NCBI RefSeq assembly: GCF_010499265.1
Contig: NZ_JAAGSC010000041.1
Coordinates: forward strand, 173,521-237,520
DNA: 64,000 nt
Direction: 5' to 3'
Source of the DNA: Wenzhouxiangella limi
Lineage (GTDB): Bacteria > Pseudomonadota > Gammaproteobacteria > Xanthomonadales > Wenzhouxiangellaceae
Under the pieces are notes generated by a model. The model was not told where the DNA came from. It worked only from the letters and a program-made list of their open reading frames with translations, and ran no database searches. Position numbers and translations under genes: made by a program. Positions 46,435-55,120 of the stretch are shown here, one piece after another (the first letter of the stretch is position 1; each line of letters begins with the position of its first letter).

Positions 46435-47003
46435 TGTCCAGAATCAATCTTCTGCCCTGGCGGGAAACCCAGCGTCAGGAGCGCCAGCGCAATTTCGTGA
46501 TTCTCGTCGTGGCTGTCGCAGCGCTAGCCGCTGCCGCCGTATTCGGTTCCAACCAACTGATGGGAAACATCATCGAAGGCCAGGAGGCTCGCAACGACTT
46601 CCTCCGCAGCGAGATCCGCGCGCTCGACCGGGAGATTGCCCGTATCGAGGATCTCGAGCGGACCCGGGATCGTCTGATTTCGCGCAAAAACGTGATTGAG
46701 CGCCTGCAGGAAAACCGTTCGCTGATGGTTCACCTGTTCAACCAGATTGCCCAAACGGTTCCGGAGGGGATTACGCTCAATTCCGTTCGTCAGACCGGCT
46801 CGGATTTGACCATCGTGGGTACGACGGAGTCCGAAACCCGGGTTTCGGAGTATATGCGTCGGATCGCGGACGCGACCTGGTTGCGAGACCCGCAACTACG
46901 CATCATCGAGATCGAGTCGAGCGAGCAGCGCGCCGATCAACCGTTCCGGTTTGAGCTGCAGGCGGTTATTGGTCCGCCGCGCGACAGCGGCGAGGAGGTC
47001 TGA
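46434..47003 (+). CDS. pilN: Type IV pilus assembly protein PilN
   Basis: 189 aa, start inside the pilM stop (TGATG). The N-terminal SRINLLPWRETQRQERQRNF is the PilM-binding cytoplasmic peptide. One membrane helix follows (about 22-42), then a coiled coil and a ferredoxin-like periplasmic domain with GITLNSVRQTGSDLTIVGTT. Confidence 0.96.
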   Translation: MSRINLLPWRETQRQERQRNFVILVVAVAALAAAAVFGSNQLMGNIIEGQEARNDFLRSEIRALDREIARIEDLERTRDRLISRKNVIERLQENRSLMVHLFNQIAQTVPEGITLNSVRQTGSDLTIVGTTESETRVSEYMRRIADATWLRDPQLRIIEIESSEQRADQPFRFELQAVIGPPRDSGEEV

Positions 47004-47005
47004 TC

Positions 47006-47632
47006 ATGCAGTTGTCAGAACTCAAGGATCTTGATTTCAATAACCTGGGCAGCGCCTCGAGTGGTGCCAAGTTTGTCATCCTCGCTTTCATCGCCGTGCT
47101 GATTCTGGCGGCTGGATACTGGTTCCTGATCAAGGACCAGCGCGAGACGCTGGAAAACAGGGAACGCGTCGAAGTCCAGCTCAAGCAGGAGTTTCAGGAA
47201 AAGCAGCAAAAAGCGGCCAATCTTCCGGCCTATGAGCGGCAGCTGGTGGAAATGGAAGAAATGCTCGAAGCGATGCTTCGGCAGTTGCCGTCGAAAACCG
47301 AAATGGCTGAGTTGCTGGTCGATATCTCTCAGACCGCCTTGGGGGCGGGGATCGACAATGAACTGTTCGAGCCGCGTGCAGAGATCACACGAGACTTCTT
47401 CGCGGAGCAACCGATCAACGTGCGCATGGTCGGGACTTACCATCAGTTCGGTGAATTCGTCAGCACCGTGGCTTCGCTGCCGCGGGTGGTCATCCTGACG
47501 ATTCAGGACATCTCGCTGCAGCCGGTGGAAGGTTCCGGTGGCCGCTTGCGCATGGACGGCGCGATCACGACCTATCGCTATCTCGACGAGACCGAGACCG
47601 CCGCCGCGCAAAGCTCGGAAGGAGGTCCCTGA
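47006..47632 (+). CDS. pilO: Type IV pilus assembly protein PilO
   Basis: 208 aa. One membrane helix (about 25-43), a coiled coil rich in Glu/Gln/Lys (about 45-90), and a periplasmic domain with LPSKTEMAELLVDISQTALGAG and MVGTYHQFGEFVSTVASLPR, typical of PilO. Heterodimer partner of PilN in the alignment subcomplex; 2 bp after pilN. Confidence 0.96.
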   Translation: MQLSELKDLDFNNLGSASSGAKFVILAFIAVLILAAGYWFLIKDQRETLENRERVEVQLKQEFQEKQQKAANLPAYERQLVEMEEMLEAMLRQLPSKTEMAELLVDISQTALGAGIDNELFEPRAEITRDFFAEQPINVRMVGTYHQFGEFVSTVASLPRVVILTIQDISLQPVEGSGGRLRMDGAITTYRYLDETETAAAQSSEGGP

Positions 47633-48165
47633 TGGGCGCAAGATTCAAGATGTTCTGGCCGCTGCTGATGGTCGTTGTCTTTGTGACGGCCTGCGACCGG
47701 GATGCTCGCGATCTGCGGCTTTGGGTGGCCGAGGAAAGCCAGCGTCCGGGCGAGCCGATTGACCCGATTCCGCCGGTGGAGACCGCCGAGGTTGTGGCCT
47801 ACGAGGCGGACAATCTGCGCGACCCCTTCCAACGTCAGGCGGCGCGAGCGGAAGACGATGTGACCGACGTGGGTACTGGCGACGGGCCGCGGCCCGATCC
47901 CGACCGACGCAGGGAATTTCTGGAAGGCTTTCCGCTGGATACCCTGGCCATGGTGGGTACGCTGCGAATCGACGGGGTGGATTACGCCCTGATTCGGGAT
48001 AACGAGAACGTGGTTCACCGGATCACCGAGGGCAACTATCTGGGCCGCAATCATGGCCTTGTCGAGCGGGTCACGGCCAGCCGCGTGGAGTTGCGGGAAT
48101 TGGTTCAGGATGGCCGTGGCGGCTGGAGCGAACGGCGCGTTCAGATCGCGATGGATGAAGCCTGA
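47632..48165 (+). CDS. pilP: Type IV pilus lipoprotein PilP
   Basis: 177 aa, ATG within the pilO stop. Lipoprotein signal with lipobox VTAC, then the motif NLRDPFQ and a beta-sandwich with FPLDTLAMVGTLRIDGVDYALI. It links the PilNO inner-membrane complex to the PilQ secretin. Confidence 0.95.
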   Translation: MGARFKMFWPLLMVVVFVTACDRDARDLRLWVAEESQRPGEPIDPIPPVETAEVVAYEADNLRDPFQRQAARAEDDVTDVGTGDGPRPDPDRRREFLEGFPLDTLAMVGTLRIDGVDYALIRDNENVVHRITEGNYLGRNHGLVERVTASRVELRELVQDGRGGWSERRVQIAMDEA

Positions 48166-48242
48166 TGAGTGGAATGAAGACGATGAGCCGCAGGAATTTT
48201 GGTACTGCAGGACCCGATTCGGGGACGACTGGGAGAAGCGTG

Positions 48243-50381
48243 ATGACAAGAAAAGCCGGGTTGGCCGGACTGATGACTCTGCTTCTGGCGCTGTTGGCGA
48301 CTGCGCAGGCAGCTGAACTGACCGATGTGCGGGTTGAAAGTACAGGTGGCGAGGTGCGACTGATCCTGACGACTGATTCTTCCTTCCCTGAACCAACAGT
48401 TTTCGCAACCGAGGAGCCGCCACGGATTGTTGTCGATCTCCCGGAAACGAGCACGAGCCTGTCGGCTGAAAGCGTTTCCGTTGGCAGCGGACCCGCTCAA
48501 AGTTACCAGGCGCTCAGCGCCGGTGGACGAACCCGTTTGGTCGTCGACCTGTCGCGGATGGTCCCCTACGAGCTGGAGATGGCCGGTAACGAACTGGCGC
48601 TGGTCGTTTCCGGCGGCGCCGCCAATGCCGTGGGTGCTGACACGTCCCGCGCACGAAGCGGCGCCAGCGGCGACGCTGGCCACGCCATCACCAATTTCGA
48701 TTTCCGCCGCTCACCGGACGGTGGTGGCCAGGTCATCGTCAATCTCGATCAGCCCGGCGTTAACATCACGGTCGATGAACGCGCCGGCGGGCTGAGGGTC
48801 GACCTGTTCGACACGATTCTGTCGGAAGATATGTATCGCCGCCTGGATGTCGCCGATTTTGCAACACCGGTGCAGATGATCACTCCCGAACAGCGCAATG
48901 ACAACGTGCGATTGTTGATCGACGTGGCCGGCGCCTACGAACATCTGGCCTACCAGACCGACAGCCAACTGGTGATCGAAGTGGAGCGACCGGAGGAAAC
49001 GGAGGCTGAGCAGGATCGCGAACTTCAGTTCTTCGAGGAGCGCGAGTACGAGGGCAGCCGCATCACGCTCAATTTCCAGGATATCCAGGTCCGCTCGGTT
49101 CTTCAGTTGATCGCCGACGTTTCCGATCTCAACATCGTGGTCTCGGACTCCGTGTCCGGAGCACTGACCCTGCGGCTGACCAACGTCCCTTGGGACCAGG
49201 CGCTGGACATCGTCTTGGAGACCAAGAATCTGGACATGCGTCGATCGGGCAATGTCATCTGGATCGCCCCGATCGAGGAGATCGTCAGTCGCGAGCAGCA
49301 AATCTTGCGAGCCCGCGCCGATCGCCAGACCCTGGAGCCGTTGCGCACGGCCATGATCCCGATCAGCTACGCCGATGCCTCCAACCTGGCGGGCATCGTG
49401 CAATCGAGTGCAGGTGAAGAGAGCGGAATGCTTTCAGAACGTGGTTCAGTCTCGGTTGACGAGCGCACCAATACGTTGCTGGTGACCGACACGCTGGAAA
49501 ATATCGATCAAATTCGAGATCTGGTCACCGAGCTGGATCGGCCGGTTCGCCAGGTCTCGATCGAGTCACGGATCGTGATCGCCCGCCACGATTTCAACTA
49601 CGAGCTGGGCGTGCGGTTTGGGGTAACAGCGTCCCGGCAGGACAGCCGGGGCAACCTGTTTTCCACTTCGGCGACCTCTGAAGCTCTGGATGGCATCAAC
49701 CAGACTGCCATCGCGAATCGCCGGTCCGGGCGGGGTAGCAGTACGCCGGTGGATATCCCGGGTCTTGAGGATCGCCTTAACATCAATCTTCCGGTGTCCA
49801 ATCCGGCCGGCAGTCTGGGTGTGTCCTTTCTTGCCGCCGATTATCTGTTGGATCTGGAACTCAGCGCGCTTGAAACCGAAGGACGTGGCGAGGTGATTTC
49901 CACGCCTCGTCTGATCACGGCCAACCAGCAGGAAGCCTTTATTCAGCAGGGTGTGGAGATTCCGTTTGAATCGCTGCAGGGAGGCAATCAGGCCGGCGCG
50001 GTCAATGTGGAATTCAAGGAAGCGGTTCTTGAATTGCGAGTCCGGCCGTTGATCACTCCGGATAATCGCGTGCAGCTGGATCTGAGCATCAAGCAGGACA
50101 CCGTTGGTGAAATTTTCGAAACGGGTCGGGGGGGCTCCGTGCCTTCGATTGACACCCGCGAAATGGGAACCAATGTTCTGGTGGATAACGGGCAGACCGT
50201 GGTGCTCGGCGGCATCTTCCAGGAGGAGCGTAACTTCAGTTCCAGCAAGGTGCCGGTCATGGGTGACGTGCCCGTGCTGGGCCATCTGTTCCGGCGACGG
50301 GGTACCGAGGATCAGAAGCGCGAGCTGCTGATTTTCGTGACCCCCTCGATCCTGGACGACCGCGCGGCCTACGATGACTGA
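48243..50381 (+). CDS. pilQ: Type IV pilus secretin PilQ
   Basis: 712 aa from ATG 48243, chosen because GGGAGAA lies 7 nt upstream and a signal peptide (MTRKAGLAGLMTLLLALLATAQA) begins there. An ATG at 48165 overlapping the pilP stop would add 26 non-hydrophobic residues. Two AMIN domains (about 25-120 and 150-235), an STN/secretin-N domain starting near ITLNFQDIQVRSVLQLIADV, a NolW-type N1 domain and the secretin barrel with VEIPFESLQGGNQAG and TNVLVDNGQTVVLGGIF. It forms the outer-membrane pore for the pilus. Confidence 0.95.
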   Translation: MTRKAGLAGLMTLLLALLATAQAAELTDVRVESTGGEVRLILTTDSSFPEPTVFATEEPPRIVVDLPETSTSLSAESVSVGSGPAQSYQALSAGGRTRLVVDLSRMVPYELEMAGNELALVVSGGAANAVGADTSRARSGASGDAGHAITNFDFRRSPDGGGQVIVNLDQPGVNITVDERAGGLRVDLFDTILSEDMYRRLDVADFATPVQMITPEQRNDNVRLLIDVAGAYEHLAYQTDSQLVIEVERPEETEAEQDRELQFFEEREYEGSRITLNFQDIQVRSVLQLIADVSDLNIVVSDSVSGALTLRLTNVPWDQALDIVLETKNLDMRRSGNVIWIAPIEEIVSREQQILRARADRQTLEPLRTAMIPISYADASNLAGIVQSSAGEESGMLSERGSVSVDERTNTLLVTDTLENIDQIRDLVTELDRPVRQVSIESRIVIARHDFNYELGVRFGVTASRQDSRGNLFSTSATSEALDGINQTAIANRRSGRGSSTPVDIPGLEDRLNINLPVSNPAGSLGVSFLAADYLLDLELSALETEGRGEVISTPRLITANQQEAFIQQGVEIPFESLQGGNQAGAVNVEFKEAVLELRVRPLITPDNRVQLDLSIKQDTVGEIFETGRGGSVPSIDTREMGTNVLVDNGQTVVLGGIFQEERNFSSSKVPVMGDVPVLGHLFRRRGTEDQKRELLIFVTPSILDDRAAYDD

Positions 50382-50433
50382 CCGGGAGCCGAACGAAATG
50401 AATGCAATCAATACTCTTAGGGACTTGCCACCA

Positions 50434-53400
50434 ATGAACGCGGTGAAAAACACAGTTGCACTTCTGCTTCTTTTCACGCTTGCAGCTTGTGGCGGCAGCT
50501 CTTCCGGCGGCTTTGATAACGGCGGTGCAGCGCGACTTACCGTAACGCCGGTTCAATCCTCGATTGAAGCCGCCGCTTTTGAGTGCACGCCCAATGTTCA
50601 AGTCAATGTGAGCGTTGAGCAGGCTGACGGTTCTGCTGTTGCCGATGGCACCACGGTGAACTTGAGCAGCAGCAATACCGACCTCGCTAGCGTGGAGACA
50701 GACTCCGCTCAGACATCGGGTGGTACCGCTCAGTTCAGGGTGTTTAGTGGCGTTGAAACCGGATCGGTGACTTTGACGGGATCGTCTCAGAATCCTTCAG
50801 GGGCTGGCACGGTAACTGGCACTGCGACGCTGCAGGTATCCGAAAGTTCTTGCGAGCCCCCCCCAACTGCCGTTTTGGAAATTTCCGGTTCTGCTTCAAT
50901 ACCCACGAATACAGCAGAGGTCCCACCATTCCTGGGGTCGCCGTACGTCAATGAACTGACCGTTCGCTACACAGACCCCGATGGCAACGCCGGTGAAGTG
51001 GAAGGCGGCCAGATCTCCGTGGCGGTTTCGCCGGTCAGCCTGGGCGCCTTCTCGACCCTGGACGATCCGACGACCGACGAAAATGAGTTCGAACTTCTGG
51101 TGGGCAGCGGTCCGGTCAACATGACCGCGGGTGTCGCAACGCTTTTCATTCACAGTGCCGACCGACCGGGAACATTGACCGTCTCGGTGACCGCGCAGGA
51201 TGCCAGCAGCGGTGAGCGGTTTTCAGAAGACTTCGTTCTCGAGATCGAAGATGGCGGCGCGGACTTCCTGCCGGGTGATCTGTCGTTCGGGATCGGGCCG
51301 GATCCGGTGTACGTGCAAGGCTCGGATGGACCGACCACCAAATCGCTGAGCGTGACGGTCACCGACTCCGGAGGCAACCCGGTTCCCAATCCTGAGGCTG
51401 ACGGTGTTGCCTTCAATAACGTGCAGCTGAAGCTTGACGCTCCGGACGGCAGTGGCGCCCGCTTGACCGGAACCGGGGCCGAAGGATCGGTCAACGGCAC
51501 CGAAATCGCCGTCCGTACCGTCAACGGCGTTGCCAATTTCTCGCTTAACGCCGGTTCCGAGACCGGTAATCATCGAATCACGGCAACCGTGGACCGAGCC
51601 GACAACAATGTCGACAACGAAATTCAGGATGATCTGTCAGCCCAGCGGTCGATCAACGTGGGCGATGGCCGTCTGTTTGCCTTGCGGCTGGTCAGCCCGT
51701 CAACGAATGCGTTGCTGATCAATCCGATTGCGGCCGAGTTTGAGACCGATGTCGAGCCGCAAGTGGATCCGGACACCGGTATTTCCATCCCGCCCAATCC
51801 GGATGGAACGTACTCTTATACCGTCACGGTGATCGCCACCGATCGTCAGGGCAATCCGCCGCTGCCGGGCCAGCCGGTCGCCTTCGGCAAGGTCGATAGT
51901 CCACTGACACCGAGCAATCCGCCACTGTACGTGTTCTCCGGGCCCGACGGTGACCCCGAGGAAGGAGGGCTTTTGTTCACTGTCGATGATCCCGACGAAG
52001 GGCTCCTGACCGATCCGGACCGCCCGGACGAGGCCGTGGAGTCGGGGGACACCCTGATCCTGTTTGGCAAGAGCGTGCCCGGCAACCGCGAGCACGAAGC
52101 GGTGCGCTCCGTTGCCAGCGTGGTCGACTCACAGAGCCTGACGGTGACCGAGCCGTTCAATTCGAATAATCCCAGCGGAGAGCTGGTCGACGACGGCGCG
52201 GTCATACCCTGGGTAGTCGGCCGCTCGCAGGTCGGATTTATCGACGGCAACCTCGTTCTGGATGAGCGTGGTCGTGGATCGGTGCGCCTGACCTATCCGG
52301 TTTCTGCAGTGGGACAGCCGGTGGTTCTGTGGACCCAGGGAGAGCAGTCCGGGTCGGCTGGGGTGAAAACGGTGGCCGATGCGCAACCGGTTACCTTCCC
52401 CGCGGTTACGCCACTGACGTTAACCGCTGTACCGTCGAACGTGCGCGGAAACTCCGACGCCACCGTGCGCCTGTGCGTTGTCGATGGCCTGGGAACCCCG
52501 CTGAACGGATTTTTCCCGAGGGCCGATCTGGGCGGCGGGGATATCGGGGCCGAACTGGATGGCGCGCCTCTGCCGGCGAATACGGCGGCGGCCACTGGCT
52601 CTGCCGGGCCTGGATGCGTGGACACGGTCTTGTCCACCACGGGGATGGTGCCGCAGGGTGATTCGGCCACGGTCGTGTTCTCAATCAGCGACGCTGTTGC
52701 CGAAGTCGAAGTTGTGCCGCCGGGCGTGGCCCGCCTGACGGTGCGACCGTCGACCGTCACGGACACGATACCGGGAACCTTCATCAGGTCGTTGACCTTG
52801 ACTTTGCTCGACGGCGATGATCAGCCCATTCCCGGCGTAGGCCTTACGGGCACCTGTAACGCAGACGGCGGCATTCTGGACATCGAAACCGTGCCAGGAA
52901 TCACCGACGGCAATGGTCGGACCTCAGCGAGCGTTCTGGTCGGACTGTCGGGTTGCGCCAGTTCGCTTGACGACGAAACCTTCCCGCGGGTCGGTCAGTG
53001 TGAGTTTACGACTTCATCGGGTTCACCCACGGGTCTGTTTACGGGCGTTGGCGTTGATCTGCGCAGCTTCCAGAGCTTCCTTTCGCCGCCGCCGCCGGAT
53101 CCTGCCTGCCCGCCGCTGGAAGATGATGGCGAGTTCCAGTTGGTGGTTGATGTTCGTGCACCTAGAGACGCTGTAAGTAGAATCTTGAGTAGTCCAGAGG
53201 GCATCAGTTGCGGCAAGTCCGAAGGAGCTTTACTAGAAGATGGTACGCTTGAATTGATTGAGAGCTTAGACTGCATCAGTTCATTTACTGATAGTTCCGT
53301 ACTTCTGCAAGCACCAGTGGGCACTTCTCCAACCTGGTCAGGAGACTGTAGGCGGGTGCCGGTGTCAAGCGAAGAGGACACGGAAAGATTTGCATCGGTC

Positions 53401-53451
53401 AATTTTGACGAAACAGGAACTCCAGCGATTTGTGTGGTCGATTTCAACTAA
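50434..53451 (+). CDS. Large Ig-like (bacterial invasin-type repeat) lipoprotein
   Basis: 1005 aa from ATG 50434; ATG 50398 is possible but leaves the signal peptide internal. Lipobox LAAC with C19, then a Gly/Ser linker and a run of Ig-like beta domains with Big_1-type features: SVEQADGSAVADGTTVNLSS, VTVTDSGGNPVPNPEADGV, VIATDRQGNPPLPGQPVAFG and LTLLDGDDQPIPGVGLTG. It lies 52 bp after pilQ, where aroK often sits in other gammaproteobacteria. The last 100 or so residues have different base composition and codon use. Likely a surface-exposed adhesin-like or pilus-associated protein; function is inference. Confidence 0.85.
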   Translation: MNAVKNTVALLLLFTLAACGGSSSGGFDNGGAARLTVTPVQSSIEAAAFECTPNVQVNVSVEQADGSAVADGTTVNLSSSNTDLASVETDSAQTSGGTAQFRVFSGVETGSVTLTGSSQNPSGAGTVTGTATLQVSESSCEPPPTAVLEISGSASIPTNTAEVPPFLGSPYVNELTVRYTDPDGNAGEVEGGQISVAVSPVSLGAFSTLDDPTTDENEFELLVGSGPVNMTAGVATLFIHSADRPGTLTVSVTAQDASSGERFSEDFVLEIEDGGADFLPGDLSFGIGPDPVYVQGSDGPTTKSLSVTVTDSGGNPVPNPEADGVAFNNVQLKLDAPDGSGARLTGTGAEGSVNGTEIAVRTVNGVANFSLNAGSETGNHRITATVDRADNNVDNEIQDDLSAQRSINVGDGRLFALRLVSPSTNALLINPIAAEFETDVEPQVDPDTGISIPPNPDGTYSYTVTVIATDRQGNPPLPGQPVAFGKVDSPLTPSNPPLYVFSGPDGDPEEGGLLFTVDDPDEGLLTDPDRPDEAVESGDTLILFGKSVPGNREHEAVRSVASVVDSQSLTVTEPFNSNNPSGELVDDGAVIPWVVGRSQVGFIDGNLVLDERGRGSVRLTYPVSAVGQPVVLWTQGEQSGSAGVKTVADAQPVTFPAVTPLTLTAVPSNVRGNSDATVRLCVVDGLGTPLNGFFPRADLGGGDIGAELDGAPLPANTAAATGSAGPGCVDTVLSTTGMVPQGDSATVVFSISDAVAEVEVVPPGVARLTVRPSTVTDTIPGTFIRSLTLTLLDGDDQPIPGVGLTGTCNADGGILDIETVPGITDGNGRTSASVLVGLSGCASSLDDETFPRVGQCEFTTSSGSPTGLFTGVGVDLRSFQSFLSPPPPDPACPPLEDDGEFQLVVDVRAPRDAVSRILSSPEGISCGKSEGALLEDGTLELIESLDCISSFTDSSVLLQAPVGTSPTWSGDCRRVPVSSEEDTERFASVNFDETGTPAICVVDFN

Positions 53452-53475
53452 TCTTTTCACTCAAGTAGTCACCAC

Positions 53476-53503
53476 CAAGGGCCCGGCGAGTGTCGGGCCC
53501 TTG
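53476..53503 (+). terminator. Terminator hairpin after the Ig-like lipoprotein gene
   Basis: 10-bp perfect stem CAAGGGCCCG / CGGGCCCTTG (53476-53485 and 53494-53503) with an 8-nt loop, 25 bp after the stop. The following bases are GCGTGTG, so the T-tract is poor. Confidence 0.6.
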
Positions 53504-53523
53504 CGTGTGCGTTCTACAGTTTG

Positions 53524-54132
53524 ATGCGCCATTCAGAGGCCTGCGAGCGCAACAAGCGGGTGATCTTAGAGGTGCTTGCAGCGCTGTTGCCGCAGTGCTC
53601 AACAGTGCTCGAAATCGGCTCGGGCACCGCCCAGCACGCGGTTCACTTTACCAAGCAGATGCCCGGTCTGCGCTGGCAGTGCTCGGACCTGGCCGAGAAC
53701 CTTCCGGGTATTCAGGCCCGCGTCGATCTGGAAGGCGACGACCTGCTGCCGAACCCGATCGAATTGAACGTTCTGACGGCGAACTGGCCGGCAGGCCGTT
53801 TTGATGCGGTTTTTACCGCCAACACCCTGCACATCATGCCCTGGGATCACACGCTGGTGCTGCTGGACCAGGTGGTCAAGGTGCTGGTGCCCGGGGGGCG
53901 GCTGATTATCTACGGCCCATTCCACGACAGCGGCATTCACACTGCGGCGAGCAACGCAGCGTTTGATCGCTCGCTGAAGTCCCGCGATCCGGACATGGGC
54001 GTGCGTGACGCCGTTGAGATCACCGCCCAGGCCGCGCGCCGCGGCCTGCACGCAGAGGCGGATCTGGCCTTGCCGGCCAACAACCGTACCCTGATTTTCC
54101 GGCAGGCTTCCTCAATCCCCCAAAAAACCTGA
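53524..54132 (+). CDS. DUF938 family SAM-dependent methyltransferase
   Basis: 202 aa from ATG 53524. Class I methyltransferase core with VLEIGSGTAQHAVHF (motif I) and FTANTLHIMPW, GGRLIIYGPF and SNAAFDRSLKSRDPDMG, all diagnostic of DUF938. Substrate unknown. It precedes the sulfoxide reductase gene by 21 bp. Confidence 0.88.
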   Translation: MRHSEACERNKRVILEVLAALLPQCSTVLEIGSGTAQHAVHFTKQMPGLRWQCSDLAENLPGIQARVDLEGDDLLPNPIELNVLTANWPAGRFDAVFTANTLHIMPWDHTLVLLDQVVKVLVPGGRLIIYGPFHDSGIHTAASNAAFDRSLKSRDPDMGVRDAVEITAQAARRGLHAEADLALPANNRTLIFRQASSIPQKT

Positions 54133-54153
54133 AACTTCGCTCTCGACTTTGTA

Positions 54154-54618
54154 ATGACCGATTCGATGCCTCCTCATTACCGGACTCTGGTCGCCCAGGC
54201 CCGCGGGCTGTTGTCCGGGCAGCCGCATCAGATTGCCAATGCGGCCAACCTGAGCGCGCTGATTTTCCAGGAACTGCCGGATTTGAATTGGGCAGGGTTT
54301 TACTTCATCGAAGGCGAAAGTCTTGTGCTCGGGCCCTTCCAGGGCAAGCCGGCCTGCGTCAACATCCCATGGGGGCAGGGCGTGTGCGGCACGGCCGCCG
54401 CCACGGGCCAGACCCAGCGGGTGGCTGACGTGCACGCGTTTGAAGGTCATATCGCCTGCGATACGGCTTCGAACTCGGAAATCGTCGTGCCGCTGAAACG
54501 CGACGGCATGGTGTTCGGCGTGCTGGATATCGACAGTCCGCTTGCGAATCGATTTGATGCCGGCGACCAGGCCGGGATCGAGGCGCTGGCAACGGTCTAC
54601 GTCGAGTCCGTCGGCTGA
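54154..54618 (+). CDS. msrC: Free methionine-(R)-sulfoxide reductase (GAF domain)
   Basis: 154 aa, a single GAF domain. The fRMsr signature is complete: GPFQGKPACV, GVCGTAA, DVHAFEGHIACD and SNSEIVVP. Cysteines C68, C78 and C102 keep the spacing (10 and 24) of the catalytic cysteines in E. coli fRMsr. It repairs free methionine-R-sulfoxide using thioredoxin. Its 3' end overlaps sixA convergently by 22 bp. Confidence 0.93.
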   Translation: MTDSMPPHYRTLVAQARGLLSGQPHQIANAANLSALIFQELPDLNWAGFYFIEGESLVLGPFQGKPACVNIPWGQGVCGTAAATGQTQRVADVHAFEGHIACDTASNSEIVVPLKRDGMVFGVLDIDSPLANRFDAGDQAGIEALATVYVESVG

Positions 54619-55076
54619 AAGGCCGCGACGGTGCGCGCCCGTTCAGGCGCCGGCGGCAGTGGCAATTCCAGGATGACGAGGCTACCCGCTTTCATGCCGA
54701 CGACGGGCAGCTGCCCGCCAAGCCAGCGCACCAGTCCCTCGAGGCCGGGATTGTGGCCGATCAGCATGAGAGAACTGGTCTCCGCGCTGGCCTGATCGAC
54801 TAATTTGACCAGATCGCCGACGCTGGCGTTCCAGAGCCCGGGTTCAATCACCGCGGGGGGAAAGTCGAGGTGCCCCAGGGCGGTGCGCGAGGTCTCCAGT
54901 GTCCGCTGGGCCGGGGAGACCAGGATGCGCCCCGGCAACGGCTCGGCATACTCGCGAATCCAAGCCTGCAGGTCGTGGCAGGTTCTGCGACCCGAAACTG
55001 TCAGTCGCCGGTCCTCGTCACGCCCGGAAGGCGCGCGGTCCTCTGCGCTGGCATGTCGGAGCAACCACAACTTCAT
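54597..55076 (-). CDS. sixA: Phosphohistidine phosphatase SixA
   Basis: 159 aa from ATG 55076, with AAGGAG upstream. Histidine-phosphatase fold with RHG-type motif LRHASAE (catalytic H8), SPAQRTLETS and LIGHNPGLEGLV. SixA dephosphorylates phosphohistidine on phosphotransfer proteins such as ArcB or PtsN-branch components. Diverges from pepN with 44 bp between starts. Confidence 0.9.
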   Translation of the reverse strand: MKLWLLRHASAEDRAPSGRDEDRRLTVSGRRTCHDLQAWIREYAEPLPGRILVSPAQRTLETSRTALGHLDFPPAVIEPGLWNASVGDLVKLVDQASAETSSLMLIGHNPGLEGLVRWLGGQLPVVGMKAGSLVILELPLPPAPERARTVAAFQPTDST

Positions 55077-55103
55077 CGAAACACTCCTTGACCCCACGAT
55101 CCG

Positions 55104-55109
55104 TATACT
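55104..55109 (+). promoter_or_regulatory. Possible -10 element immediately before pepN
   Basis: TATACT ends 11 bp before the pepN ATG, which would put the transcription start within a few bases of the start codon (leaderless or nearly so). The -35 position is poor. Confidence 0.4.
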
Positions 55110-55120
55110 ACAGAGCCTTC

